Counted from the first letter of the stretch, positions 42,697-52,018 are shown. The stretch is 64,000 bases of DNA from Sandaracinobacteroides hominis (GCF_016464365.1 NZ_JADCUC010000001.1:558001-622000), one strand, 5' to 3'. Notes: generated by a model not told the origin, from the sequence alone. Numbers and translations are program-made.

Positions 42697-43922
42697 TAGG
42701 CTGGCGGTTGCATTGGTTGGCGCTGCCAATGGGCCAGCGAGCGCCATAGCCATTCGAAGGGGCCGTAGCGGAAGTGTTGGAGCCACGGCTTTGACCAGGC
42801 GAGTTGCACGGCCCAGACGGCGAGGACTACGCCGTAGACCTGCGGGCGGGTGAGCTGTCCGTAGAGGCTGAGGCCTATGCCGGTGAAGACGAGGTTGGCG
42901 AGGATCGAGGCCGTCAGATAGTTGGTGAGCGCCATTCGGCCGCAGGCGGCGAGGCGCGACAGGAGGCGGGGGAAGAGGCCGAGCTTTACGATCGAGATGA
43001 TCTTGGCGGCATAGCCTATGGCGACGAGGGGGGCGATGAGGACGCGGGCGGCGTCGGTGAAGAAGAAGACGGCGGGGGCGAAGCCGCTGGAATAGAAGCG
43101 CCAGCCGAGGAGGGCGCTGATGCCCCAGCCGACGGGCACGAGGATGAGGGCGACCTTCACATAGTGGCGGGTGTCGAAGCTGCCCTGCCACCAGTTGAGG
43201 CGATAGAGGCCCATTCCGATCAGCATCAGCCCCACGGTCTCGCTGAAGAATTCGAAGGGGAGGAGGAAGAAGCGGGCGAAGAGCACGGCTTCGTGGCGGA
43301 TGGCGAGGATTTGCGGGAGGCTGCCGCGATACATGGCGGTTTCGCGGGCGACGTCTGCCGGATCGGATTGGGTGACGCTGCGCAGGCTGTTCCAGGCTTC
43401 GATGGCGGCCTTACCTGGGTTGGGGGCGTGGATGGCTGCCTCTGCGGCTAGGGCCTGCAGGCCGAAGCTGAGGTTGATTGCCGCCTGTGCGCCGAGCGCG
43501 ATTACGCCGAACAGGAACAGGCGGTTGGCGGGGATGTGGCGGAGCGGGAAGACGGCGAGGCCGGCGAGCGCGAAGGGGAGCAATATGTCTCCGGACCAGA
43601 GCAGCGAGGCGTGGACCATGCCGAAGAGGAAGAGAACTGCCATGCGGGCGACGTGGCGGCTGGTTTCGTTGCCGGCGGAGCCTTCGGCCATCAGCAGCAT
43701 GGAGGCGCCGAAGAGCATGGCGAAGAGCGAGCGCATCTTGCCGTCGAAGGCGACGTAAGCGACGGCCCACAGGCTGAGGTTGGAGCTGGTTTCGCCGCCT
43801 GTGTATTGCGGGTTGAGGTAGGCGGCGCCGGCGTAGGCGAAGCCGATGATATTCATCACCAGGATGCCGAGGACGGCGACGCCCCGGATGGTGTCGATGC
43901 TGGTGACGCGATCCGGCTGCAT
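42690..43922 (-). CDS. DUF418-domain membrane protein
   Basis: A 410-residue inner-membrane protein with about 10 hydrophobic segments. The N-terminus RVTSIDTIRGVAVLGILVMN is the hallmark of the DUF418/DUF1624 acyltransferase-3-like family, and the C-terminal DUF418 block includes GRMALTNYLTASIL and YGPFEWLWRSLAHWQ. A role in transferring acyl groups is possible but not shown. ATG 43922; the frame is open far upstream only through base composition. Confidence 0.9.
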   Translation of the reverse strand: MQPDRVTSIDTIRGVAVLGILVMNIIGFAYAGAAYLNPQYTGGETSSNLSLWAVAYVAFDGKMRSLFAMLFGASMLLMAEGSAGNETSRHVARMAVLFLFGMVHASLLWSGDILLPFALAGLAVFPLRHIPANRLFLFGVIALGAQAAINLSFGLQALAAEAAIHAPNPGKAAIEAWNSLRSVTQSDPADVARETAMYRGSLPQILAIRHEAVLFARFFLLPFEFFSETVGLMLIGMGLYRLNWWQGSFDTRHYVKVALILVPVGWGISALLGWRFYSSGFAPAVFFFTDAARVLIAPLVAIGYAAKIISIVKLGLFPRLLSRLAACGRMALTNYLTASILANLVFTGIGLSLYGQLTRPQVYGVVLAVWAVQLAWSKPWLQHFRYGPFEWLWRSLAHWQRQPMQPPAYQ

Positions 43923-44036
43923 TTGCAGGAAACTGGCACAGGCCGTGGCGCGACGCCAGCCGCGATTCAGCGCCTCTTTCGCCTGCCCAAGCGAAGCTAT
44001 TTTGCGCCGGGTGCCGGATTGCGCCACCCATGGGCG

Positions 44037-44162
44037 ATGGCAAGCGAACCGATCCGCATCGAGCGCACCCGCAGTGGCAGCCAGGGGCTGGATCGTGTGG
44101 TTACCGCGATTGCGCTGCTGGCGACCGTGCTGCTGATCCTGTTTTCGCCGCTGGGTGGCTGA
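44037..44162 (+). CDS. Possible 41-residue membrane protein
   Basis: A short frame starting ATG 44037 (MASEPIRIERTRSG) and ending in a hydrophobic helix (VVTAIALLATVLLILFSPL). It lies between two minus-strand genes and its stop is five bases from the TonB receptor stop. A basic N-terminus before one helix is plausible for a small inner-membrane protein, but no clear ribosome site is seen. A chance frame cannot be ruled out. Confidence 0.35.
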   Translation: MASEPIRIERTRSGSQGLDRVVTAIALLATVLLILFSPLGG

Positions 44163-44167
44163 CGCTT

Positions 44168-46936
44168 CTAGAAGAAGACTTTCCGGAAGCTGATTTCCAC
44201 GCGGCGGCCGATCGGGTCGATCAGATCCGGCTGATAGTTGATGGGGGTCAGGCCGGCGCGGTCGCGGACGTCGATCCTGTCGTCGAACAGATTGTCGATG
44301 CCGAGGCTGATGCGGGCGCCGCGCAGGAACGGATGCTTGATGGCTAGGCCGGGCCGCTGGCCGAGATCGGCGAAGAAGCGCAGGCCGACGGTCGTGAGGG
44401 GCGAGAAGCTGAGATCGTCGGCGCTGGGCGGGCCTGAGGGATCGACCAGCACCCTGGTGCCGCTTTGCCAGTTGAGCGACAGGCGGGCGCCGAGGCCGTT
44501 CTTGTTCACGCCGGCGCGCACCTCGACGATGTGGCGGGGGCTGCCACCGGAGCTGCCGGTAGCGGAGCCGTTCAGCAGATCGAGTTCGGGCACGCCTTCG
44601 CGGATGAGGATCGTATCCTCGAGGCGGAAGATGTGGAAGACGGAGAGCTGGAAGCGGCCTTCGCCGGGGTTCATGCGGCCGGGGCCGCCGAAGCCGCCGC
44701 CGGGCCGTTGACCGGGACCGCCGCCAGCTGCCTGCAGGCCGGGGATGTTGGGAACGGACTTGCCGGCGGCTTCTGCCGCCTTGCGCCTTTCCATGAACTC
44801 GGCGCGGCGCTTTTCCATCGCCAGCTTTTCCGACTTTGTGGGTTCCAGCTTCTCGGAGAAGTTGAAGCCCCAGCGCAGTTCGCGGCGGTTGGATTGCTGG
44901 AAGTTGATCGGGCGGTTGTCGATCTGCAGCAGGCGGCCGTCGGCGTCGCGCAGGAAGCGCTGCGGGAAGGCGACCTCTATCTCTGCCGTGGCGGTGGGGA
45001 AGCCGGAGACCGGATCGCTGATCCTGGTGGTGACATAGTCGGCCTGGATGCTGAAATCGGTGTCGGTGATCGGCGAGATGCGGCCGCCGATCTTCAGCAC
45101 CCGGCGCTTGTCGGCGGACAGCTGCGCGTTGCCGCCGTCGATGCGGGTGATCTCGACCGTTTCGCCCTGCACATAGTCGAAGACGCGGACATTGGGGGTG
45201 GACTGCAGCGGATCGCCCAGCTGCGAGATGCTGGGGGCGCCTTCCTCGGAGGTGAAGGAGGCGAGGATCTGCATCTTCGAGGTTGGGCGCCAGGTTGCGC
45301 CGCCGCCCCAGGTGACGAGATCGCCGAAGTCGGAGAAATGCTCGCCCTCCACGTTGAGGTTCAGGCTGAGGTCGCCTATGGCGGCGAGCACGTCGTTGCG
45401 GGTGCTGGTGAGGGGGATGTCCAGGCTGACGGAGCCCCTGCCCTCTTCGCGCTGCAAGTCGCGCGGGATGCTGATGAGATTCCGGGTGGTTTCGCCCTGC
45501 AGGTCGCGGCGGACGGCACCGGCCTTGAAGGTGGTGGAGACGCGGCCGGCCGGGATTTCGAACAGCGCCCCGTTCATCACCGCGTTGAGTTCGGTGATGT
45601 CGTTGTTGCTGGTGACGACATCGCGGCTGAGCGGGCCGTTGATGGCATTTTCGGCGAACGGGTTGAAGGCGGGATCCAGCGCGTTGATGCGGGCCTGCAC
45701 GTCGGAGACGTCCATCGAGCGGTCTGTGGTGGTGCGGCTGTCGGAATGGTCGTGGCTGGCGGTGAAGCTCCAGCGCCAGCTGCCGGAGAACTGGCCGTTC
45801 AGGGCTGCGGCCAGACGGCCTGTCCATCCCTTGGCATCGCGGATCAGGGCGCCGGGCGCGCTGGCGCTGCGTAGCAGGGTGACGTCGGTGCCGAAGGGCG
45901 AAAAGGGGTTTGCGGCGGGCAGCAGCAATTGGGTGTCGGGCAGGCCGAGCCAGGATTCGCTGCTGGTGGACCCGAAGCGGGCGCTGAAGGTGGCCTGCAC
46001 CGAATCCGACAGCGGCCGGGTGAGGCTGGCGCCGATCGAGACTTCGCTGGTCTGCGGCAGGAGCGTCCGGTAGCGGGCTTCGTCGGACGGGTTGGGGTTG
46101 TTGGCGCCGGCCACGAAATCGCCGAGTTGCGGGGCGCTGGTGGCGGCGGACGCCGGCACGCCGGCTACGGTGACGGGCTGGCCGACGAGGGCGCTGAGCG
46201 CCGGGTCGATTTCGCCGCCGTCCGTCGGCGAGACGATGTTGCCGGCGATGGAGAAAGGCTGGCTGGTGGGCGTGGGGATGATGTCGCGCTGGCTTTCGAG
46301 CAGACGGCTCGCCTGCTCCACCTTGACGTCGATCAGCATCCGGCTGTCGCCGTTCACGTGGAACTGATTGCCTTCGATCTCGAGATCGTGGCGGCCACCG
46401 GCGGTCGGCGCGCCGAGTTCGATGTCGGTGGTGATGGCGCGGAAACGCTGGCGCAGGACGAAGTTCACCACCCGCTGGTCGGCCCGATAGCCGTAGGCGA
46501 TGGCGGCCTCTTCGGGGAGGATGTCGACGCGCTCGATGGCTTCGGGCGGGATGCTGCGGATTTCCTGGAAGCCGGAGATGCGCTTGCCATTGACCAGCAC
46601 GACCGGCATTTCGCCGCCGCGGCCCCGGCTGCTGCCGGTTTGCGGGGAGAGCTGGTTGAGGAGGTCTTCGATGCTGCTGGCGCCATAGGCGCGGATGTCG
46701 GCCGCATTCAGCTGCAGCTCGGGCTGGACGTCGCTGATCACCGCGCCGCGCTGGATGCCGGCGGTGACGACGATGTCCTCGCCCGGATCCATGTCCTCCG
46801 GGGCCGGCGTGGCCGGGGTTGCGCCCGTCTGCGGGGCTTGCTGATCGTCCACTGCGGGAGATTGCTGGGCGAAGGCGGCGGTTGCATTGGCTGCAAGGAG
46901 CATGGCCGCAATGGCGACGGAACTGGTATACATCAT
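44168..46936 (-). CDS. TonB-dependent receptor
   Basis: Outer-membrane active-transport channel, 922 residues. Signal peptide to AFAQ, a Pro/Ala/Gln-rich stretch, then DIVVTAG and the plug domain (QPELQLNAADIRAYGASSIE; VVLVNGKRISG; IERVDILPEEAAIAYG), and a 22-strand barrel ending in the C-terminal ISFRKVFF. About residues 695-765 hold an unusual soluble insert: a Lys/Glu/Arg helix (EKLAMEKRRAEFMERRKA) and a Gly/Pro-rich part (GGGPGQRPGGGFGGPG). ATG 46936 follows AGGGGTG. Substrate is unknown. Confidence 0.93.
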   Translation of the reverse strand: MMYTSSVAIAAMLLAANATAAFAQQSPAVDDQQAPQTGATPATPAPEDMDPGEDIVVTAGIQRGAVISDVQPELQLNAADIRAYGASSIEDLLNQLSPQTGSSRGRGGEMPVVLVNGKRISGFQEIRSIPPEAIERVDILPEEAAIAYGYRADQRVVNFVLRQRFRAITTDIELGAPTAGGRHDLEIEGNQFHVNGDSRMLIDVKVEQASRLLESQRDIIPTPTSQPFSIAGNIVSPTDGGEIDPALSALVGQPVTVAGVPASAATSAPQLGDFVAGANNPNPSDEARYRTLLPQTSEVSIGASLTRPLSDSVQATFSARFGSTSSESWLGLPDTQLLLPAANPFSPFGTDVTLLRSASAPGALIRDAKGWTGRLAAALNGQFSGSWRWSFTASHDHSDSRTTTDRSMDVSDVQARINALDPAFNPFAENAINGPLSRDVVTSNNDITELNAVMNGALFEIPAGRVSTTFKAGAVRRDLQGETTRNLISIPRDLQREEGRGSVSLDIPLTSTRNDVLAAIGDLSLNLNVEGEHFSDFGDLVTWGGGATWRPTSKMQILASFTSEEGAPSISQLGDPLQSTPNVRVFDYVQGETVEITRIDGGNAQLSADKRRVLKIGGRISPITDTDFSIQADYVTTRISDPVSGFPTATAEIEVAFPQRFLRDADGRLLQIDNRPINFQQSNRRELRWGFNFSEKLEPTKSEKLAMEKRRAEFMERRKAAEAAGKSVPNIPGLQAAGGGPGQRPGGGFGGPGRMNPGEGRFQLSVFHIFRLEDTILIREGVPELDLLNGSATGSSGGSPRHIVEVRAGVNKNGLGARLSLNWQSGTRVLVDPSGPPSADDLSFSPLTTVGLRFFADLGQRPGLAIKHPFLRGARISLGIDNLFDDRIDVRDRAGLTPINYQPDLIDPIGRRVEISFRKVFF

Positions 46937-47120
46937 CACCCCTGGCTTACGCTGGTGCAGCACGAAATCCCCCGCGCCTTTCACGGGGCGCTGCTGACAG
47001 GGACAGGATGAACCTGCGCTGTCTTTTCCCCGAGAGTCCGAGCGGGGCAACAGCCCAAGGTTGGGCGCTTGCTGCACGCGCGATGCGTTAGCGCGTGGGC
47101 ATCTTTGGCGGGAGGGATGG

Positions 47121-47504
47121 ATGAGCGAAACGCATCACAGGGCAGCGCGGCCGACCGATCTTGGCGCCTTGCGGACGGTGATGGCCGCCGACCGGACGCT
47201 GATGGCGTGGATCCGCACGGCGCTGTCGATGTTCAGCTTTGGCTTCACCATCTATAAGGTGCTGGACACCATGGCGGAATCCGGTGCCATTGCCGACAGC
47301 GCAGCGCCCCGCCAGATCGGGATGTTCCTGGCGGTACTGGGCACGGTTTCGATGCTGTTCGGAACGATCGGCTATTGGGCGACGCTGCGGGAGATGCAGA
47401 TGAGCGAGCAGTTCCGGATCGGACGGCCGGTGCTGATCATGGCGCTGATCATGATCGTTACCGGGCTTGGCCTGATCGTGGGGATAGCCGGGCGCTTCGT
47501 TTAG
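47121..47504 (+). CDS. DUF202 (YidH-like) membrane protein
   Basis: Inner-membrane protein of 127 residues with three helices. The DUF202 signature MAADRTLMAWIRTALSMFSF is followed by GFTIYKVLD, then two more helices (GMFLAVLGTVSMLFGTIGYW; LIMALIMIVTGLGLIVGI). Function is unknown. GGGAGG precedes ATG 47121. It is divergent from the TonB receptor and converges on the receptor remnant; a second DUF202 gene lies 1.6 kb away. Confidence 0.88.
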   Translation: MSETHHRAARPTDLGALRTVMAADRTLMAWIRTALSMFSFGFTIYKVLDTMAESGAIADSAAPRQIGMFLAVLGTVSMLFGTIGYWATLREMQMSEQFRIGRPVLIMALIMIVTGLGLIVGIAGRFV

Positions 47505-47510
47505 CGGTTG

Positions 47511-48229
47511 CTAGAAGCTGGCATCTACGGCGATGCGGAGCGTTCCGGGACGTTGCGGCGTGATGAAGCGCCTCGTCGCCGTTTCGAAGGGGGTCCCGAG
47601 CGCGAAGCGGTTGCCCTGGCTGTCAAACAGGTTGGTGAGGGTGAAGGTGACGCCTCGCCGCTCGTTTCCGAGGCGGGCGGCGACGCCTGTATCGAGATAG
47701 TCGCCCTGGCTGTCGCCCAGCAGCGGGCCGATGCCGAGGCGGGAGGGGCCGAGGCGGGAGGGGCCGAGGCGGGAGGGGCCGAGATATTTGAGCCAGCCCG
47801 AGAGGCGCAGCTCCTGGCTGTGGAGAAGGTGGCTGTAATCGAAGCTGGTGTTCACGGCGTAATCGGCGACATTGGGGATGCGGCCGGGGCTGGATGCCGG
47901 GCCGAGCTGGCCGAGTTCGCCGATCGCCGGGAGGCTGGAGGCAACGCCTGTGATCGGCAGCGCGAAGCCCGCTGCAGCCGCGAGGCGGGCGAGGGGGTCA
48001 GGGCGACGACGCGGCTGTCGTTATACGTGGCGCCTATGTCCACGCGCAGGCCGGTGACGGGGCGGAGCGCGATGCTGCCGGTGCTGGTGATCCTGACATC
48101 GTCCGCCGCGCCCTGATTGGCGGTAGCGGTGCGGACGGGCGTGGTGACCTTTGTGGTGAGGCTGGTTTCGGCGCTGGCGGCCGACGCAAGGGTGACGATG
48201 CAGGTCGAGGCAAGCAGGAAGGCGCGCAT
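47511..48229 (-). pseudogene. Broken TonB-receptor remnant with a foreign N-terminus
   Basis: Two overlapping frames make one broken gene. The 5' part encodes a signal peptide (RAFLLASTCIVTLASAASA) and TTKVTTPVRTATANQGAADD, which resembles the start of autotransporter-like surface proteins, then GLRVDIGATYNDSRVVALTP. The match continues only in another frame: LARLAAAAGFALPITGVASS, later FDYSHLLHSQELRLSGWLKY and the barrel end RRFITPQRPGTLRIAVDASF. The frame change is at a G5 run (47993-47997, plus strand), consistent with loss of one base. Only the last strands of a receptor barrel remain, so a large internal deletion preceded it. Confidence 0.7.
47733..47777. repeat. Three tandem 15-bp repeats
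   Basis: GCCGAGGCGGGAGGG occurs three times without interruption (47733-47747, 47748-47762, 47763-47777), and a partial copy follows. On the minus strand it encodes Gly-Pro-Ser-Arg-Leu three times within the receptor remnant. Unit length is a multiple of three, so copy-number change would not shift the frame. Confidence 0.9.
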
Positions 48230-48324
48230 GAAGTCTCCGTCGGGTGAAGTCGGCGGGATTTCACTGCCATCGGGACTTCAGACGGAGACGTTCTGCGGAA
48301 ACCTTGGCTGGCTGGCGTATTTTT

Positions 48325-49065
48325 TCAGAACTGGAAGCGCACACCCGCTGTCGGCCCGAAGGTGAGCACGTCGTAGGAGAAGCGCTGCAGGCCTTCGCCG
48401 GATTCATATTTGGTGTAGACCGCGCGGTAGCCGAGCTTGATCCGGGTCTTGTCGGAGAGGCGGAAGCCGATCGACGGCCAGACCTGGACGCTGATATCGG
48501 AGCTGATGCCGAAGCCGCCGACATCGACCAGGGTGGTGAGATCGGTGGTGCGCGAGAATGGCAAAGTTACCCGCAGGCCGACGATTGGATCGACCCATGT
48601 TTTCGATCCACTGGCGGAGCGCGGATTGCCTAGCGGGCCGGTGGCGGAGAGGTTGACGCCCAGATCGTTGACGCGGACGCCGGCATAGAGCTCTGCATGT
48701 TTTTCGATGCGCATCAGCGCGCCGAACGTGTAGGCGCCCTGATGGCCGCCGATGCTGTCGAGGAAGCGCCGGTCTGACGTGCTTTCGAGGTTCATGTAGG
48801 TGCCGTCGAAGTTGAGGCCGAAGCGGCCGTTGTTGACTTCGAGCTGGCCCATGACGCCCCAGTTGAGGTTGCTGAAGATGTCGGACGGGTTGGCGGAGAC
48901 GCGTGCGGTGAGCGGGCCGACGCCGGAACTGCCGTCCATGTTGGGGGCCATGAAATAAGGTTCGAAGACGATGTGCCAGCTGCCGGAGCCCGGCTCTTGC
49001 TGTGCCAGCACGGGGGCCGCGAGGGTTGCGGCAACGAGGATGGGCAGCATCCTGATTACGTGCAT
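48325..49065 (-). CDS. Outer-membrane beta-barrel protein
   Basis: A 246-residue exported protein. The signal peptide (IRMLPILVAATLAAPVLAQ) is followed by alternating strands (WHIVFEPYFMAPNMDG; YTFGALMRIEKHAELYAGVR; IKLGYRAVYTKYESGEG) and a C-terminal aromatic residue (GPTAGVRFQF), as for barrels assembled by BAM. No specific family is recognised. AGGAG precedes ATG 49065. It lies between the receptor remnant and a DUF202 gene on the same strand. Confidence 0.85.
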   Translation of the reverse strand: MHVIRMLPILVAATLAAPVLAQQEPGSGSWHIVFEPYFMAPNMDGSSGVGPLTARVSANPSDIFSNLNWGVMGQLEVNNGRFGLNFDGTYMNLESTSDRRFLDSIGGHQGAYTFGALMRIEKHAELYAGVRVNDLGVNLSATGPLGNPRSASGSKTWVDPIVGLRVTLPFSRTTDLTTLVDVGGFGISSDISVQVWPSIGFRLSDKTRIKLGYRAVYTKYESGEGLQRFSYDVLTFGPTAGVRFQF

Positions 49066-49097
49066 GGTTGGTCTCCTCTTTGGGCTGGGTTCACGTC

Positions 49098-49562
49098 CTA
49101 GATCCTGACGAGAATGAGGCCGATCGCCATCACGCCGATAAGGAGCAGCAGGATCGCCGCGGCGACGATCATCGAGCGGTTCATCGGTTCGAAGCCTTCG
49201 CCCAGCGGCGTCCGTGCGAGGTGGGCGTGCTGGCGGCGGAGCCTGGCCATGTAGCGCATGTCGCCGATGATCCCGGCGATGAGCAGCAAGACGCCCAGCA
49301 CCACCAGCATCAGCCCGAAGCGCCCGGGCGCCTCGTCGGGGACGGCGTGGCCGATGACGTCGGACGAGGCCATGGTGTTGAAGAAGGAGAAGATGGTAAA
49401 GCCGAAGCTGATCATCGACAACGAAGTGCGCATGACCGCCATCATCGTCCGGTCGGCGGCAAAGCGGTTGCGCTGCATGGCGAGCTCGGTGCGCTGGGCT
49501 GCCAGGATCTCGCCCGTGCCGGGTGCGGGCGTTGCGGCGACAGGCGATGGGTTGGGCGTCAT
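49098..49562 (-). CDS. DUF202 (YidH-like) membrane protein
   Basis: A 154-residue inner-membrane protein with three helices. The DUF202 motif is RFAADRTMMAVMRTSLSMIS followed by FGFTIFSFFN, then LMLVVLGVLLLIAGIIGDM and MIVAAAILLLLIGVMAIGLI. It has a longer polar N-terminus than the paralogue at 47121. AGGAGA precedes the ATG. It is 32 bases upstream of the outer-membrane barrel gene and may be co-transcribed with it. Confidence 0.87.
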   Translation of the reverse strand: MTPNPSPVAATPAPGTGEILAAQRTELAMQRNRFAADRTMMAVMRTSLSMISFGFTIFSFFNTMASSDVIGHAVPDEAPGRFGLMLVVLGVLLLIAGIIGDMRYMARLRRQHAHLARTPLGEGFEPMNRSMIVAAAILLLLIGVMAIGLILVRI

Positions 49563-49619
49563 TCGGGTCTCCTGCTGCAGCCCCCATCCGGGCGGCTATG
49601 GATATTGTGCCATTCGACT

Positions 49620-50594
49620 TCAGCCGGTGCGGCGGGCCAGCGTGGTGCTGGGAAGCTCGCCGAACTGCTCGTTGTAGCGGGCGGCCAGCCAGCCGAGCTC
49701 TGCTATTCCCCACCGATGCGAGACTGTTGTGACCGTTCGCCGGGCTTCCTTCGGCGAGGCGAGTTCCTGCCGGATGCGGTTGAGGCGAAGCTTCAGGACA
49801 TAGCCCTGCGGGGTTTCGCCGAGCACCTCGAGAAAGGCGCGGTGCAGGGTACGGCGGGAGGTGACGGCGGATGCCACCAGATCGTCGATCGCGATGGGCT
49901 GGCCGAGATGCGCCTCTATGTAGGCGCGTGCCCGTGCCACAATCCGGCAATAGGCGGCTTGCGAGAGCTGCGGCTCGGCCTGTCCCGCCGCGAGATGGCC
50001 GAGCGTGGCGGCGAGGATCATGTGGCTCAGCTGTACGCCGGGCGGGAGCGAGATGGGCTGGCCGTTGTGCAGGTGGCCGACGTGACAGGCGATGCGGGCG
50101 AGCGGCGCTGCGCCGACGCGGCCGGGTGCCACGCCGCTGCTGTTCACGCGCTCTGCGGGGATGACGAGACCTTCGCGGTCTGCTTCGCGTTCGAGTTCCG
50201 CGCGCGGGATATCGATGACCACGAAGCTGACGCTATCGCGGTTGATGACGTCGACGTCGGTGCCGGGTTGATAGACACCGACCATCCCTGCCCCCACCGG
50301 CTGCATCCAATGCAGCCCTGTGGTCGGGAAATGCAGCGCCAGCGACAGGGCAAGGTTGGTGCGCGACACCGGGCCCTTCATTTCATAGCTGCCGCGCATC
50401 GCCGAGCAGGTGACGGCAAAGCGCGGCCCGCGGTGGGCAATTGCCGTGCCCTCGATCCTGCCCGGCGTCAGCTGGCGCGAGGTCCAGGCGAGATCCGGGC
50501 GCAGGCGCTTCATCGTGGCATAATGCTGATCGAGCGACGTGAAGAGCTGGCGGTTCCAGCCATTGCTGCTGCTGCGGGAAACGTGTGAAGGCAT
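49620..50594 (-). CDS. AraC-family transcriptional regulator
   Basis: A 324-residue regulator with a ligand/sensor N-terminal domain (about 1-200) and a C-terminal AraC DNA-binding domain (from about 220): IAIDDLVASAVTSRRTLHRA is the first helix-turn-helix and HRWGIAELGWLAARYNEQFG the second. The related group includes regulators of the OxyR-independent or EutR type; the effector is unknown. It is upstream of a DUF202 gene on the same strand and may control the local genes. Confidence 0.88.
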   Translation of the reverse strand: MPSHVSRSSSNGWNRQLFTSLDQHYATMKRLRPDLAWTSRQLTPGRIEGTAIAHRGPRFAVTCSAMRGSYEMKGPVSRTNLALSLALHFPTTGLHWMQPVGAGMVGVYQPGTDVDVINRDSVSFVVIDIPRAELEREADREGLVIPAERVNSSGVAPGRVGAAPLARIACHVGHLHNGQPISLPPGVQLSHMILAATLGHLAAGQAEPQLSQAAYCRIVARARAYIEAHLGQPIAIDDLVASAVTSRRTLHRAFLEVLGETPQGYVLKLRLNRIRQELASPKEARRTVTTVSHRWGIAELGWLAARYNEQFGELPSTTLARRTG

Positions 50595-50662
50595 TTTCCA
50601 CCCCGATCAGCAGGTCTTTGCCAGCTGGACGGGAAGGTATATCCTGCGGGGCTTGTGAAACG

Positions 50663-51949
50663 TCAAGCAGTGGAGCTGTGCTTCTGCCGATGGGTCTGCC
50701 GGGCTCTGGATCGGCCGGCCTTGATTGCCATTGCGCCATACATTCCCAGCGTTGAAATCAGCTGTGCAGCAGCGGCCCCAGTCGCCCCCCAGCCGGGCAC
50801 CAACGCAAGCAGCAGCAGCAACTGCAGAAGGGCGCCGGCCGCCATCACCCGATAGAGGAGACGGCTTTCGCCCAGATACTTCAGTCTGGTGGGGGCGAGC
50901 GCCAGCAGCATGGCGACGGCCGTGGATATTGCCAGCAGCCGTAGCGGCAGGATGCCGACCTCCACGAATTCCGGCCGGAACAGCCGCAGCCATTGCGCGG
51001 AGAAGGCGAAGATGGCGATGAGGAACAGGGCCAATGCCGGCAGCATCCAGCGCCGACGGTCGCGGTGCATCCGCGCCAGACCCGCTGCGTCTCCGGCCTC
51101 CAGCAGCAAGCCCATCTGCTTGCCGTAGATGCGGTTGGTGGCCGTCACCAGAACCACGGCGAGCCCCACCGTCCCGACGGCTGCTGCATAGGCGCCGACT
51201 TCCGCGCTGTCGCTGCCCAGCAACTCCAGCGCCAGCACGCCTGCCTGCGCCAGCAGCGCCGCTACCAGCCGGTGTACCAGGAAGGGACGCGCCGCGAGGC
51301 GCCAGCCGGCTGCGTCCGCCTGCGGCGTCGCGGCCCTCCAGACGGCGCCCTTCAGGCTTAGCCACATGGCGGCCATCGCCACCAGCCAGCCGAGGCCCCA
51401 GCAGGCAACCGCCATCGCCGCGCTGAGCCCGAGCGGCAGCAGCAGCAGGGCCAGCGCAAGCGCGATCGACGGGACCAGCAGCCGGAACAGCAGCAGCGCC
51501 CGTGTCGGCTGCCCCATCGCGGTCAGGATCTCGACACCCAGATGTGCGAGCGCGCCGGCGGGCAGCGACAGGCAGGTGACCAGCACGGCGTTGCGCAACG
51601 GTTGTTCGGCCGCGGCCATCACGGCACCGACGGCGAGCCCGCTGGCGACGGCAACGATCAATGTCCGCCGCGCCGCGAAGCGAACATAGCCATGCGCTGT
51701 GCCAGGTTCGCCGCGAGCCAGCAGGCCGGGCAGCAGGCGCAACGCGTATTTCTCGCTCCCCAGCGGCGCGATGCTGGCCATCAGGATGAAGAGTGCGGAG
51801 GCAACGGCATAGGCCTCGAAGCCGTCGACCCCCAGTTCGCGCGCCAGCAGAACCGATAGCAGCCAGCCCAAAAGCTGGCCCGCAACGGCAATCGCCACCA
51901 GCCTCCCCGGCCGCGCGTTCAAGAAACTACGACCAACCGTTTGCTCCAC
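50663..51949 (-). CDS. Polysaccharide flippase-like membrane protein (MATE/MOP superfamily)
   Basis: About 428 residues with 12 or so hydrophobic helices and the general look of O-antigen/exopolysaccharide flippases (Wzx-like), for example LLSVLLARELGVDGFEAYAV near the N-terminus and ALAPTRLKYLGESRLLYRVM. No glycosyltransferase genes are adjacent, so the lipid-linked cargo is unknown. The start is GTG 51949, divergent from the CaiB-like gene; an internal start is possible. Confidence 0.8.
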   Translation of the reverse strand: MEQTVGRSFLNARPGRLVAIAVAGQLLGWLLSVLLARELGVDGFEAYAVASALFILMASIAPLGSEKYALRLLPGLLARGEPGTAHGYVRFAARRTLIVAVASGLAVGAVMAAAEQPLRNAVLVTCLSLPAGALAHLGVEILTAMGQPTRALLLFRLLVPSIALALALLLLPLGLSAAMAVACWGLGWLVAMAAMWLSLKGAVWRAATPQADAAGWRLAARPFLVHRLVAALLAQAGVLALELLGSDSAEVGAYAAAVGTVGLAVVLVTATNRIYGKQMGLLLEAGDAAGLARMHRDRRRWMLPALALFLIAIFAFSAQWLRLFRPEFVEVGILPLRLLAISTAVAMLLALAPTRLKYLGESRLLYRVMAAGALLQLLLLLALVPGWGATGAAAAQLISTLGMYGAMAIKAGRSRARQTHRQKHSSTA

Positions 51950-52018
51950 TGCATTGCGCCCAGATCAGCTGAAACCTATTGGGGCGCAATATCGAATAGC
52001 CGATCAGGGGGCAGGCGC

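Noticed and set aside
42690-45827. A 1045-codon open frame on the minus strand
   Set aside because: The DUF418 protein starts at ATG 43922. The upstream part is an out-of-frame reading of the TonB receptor on the same strand, rich in Arg, Pro and Gln.
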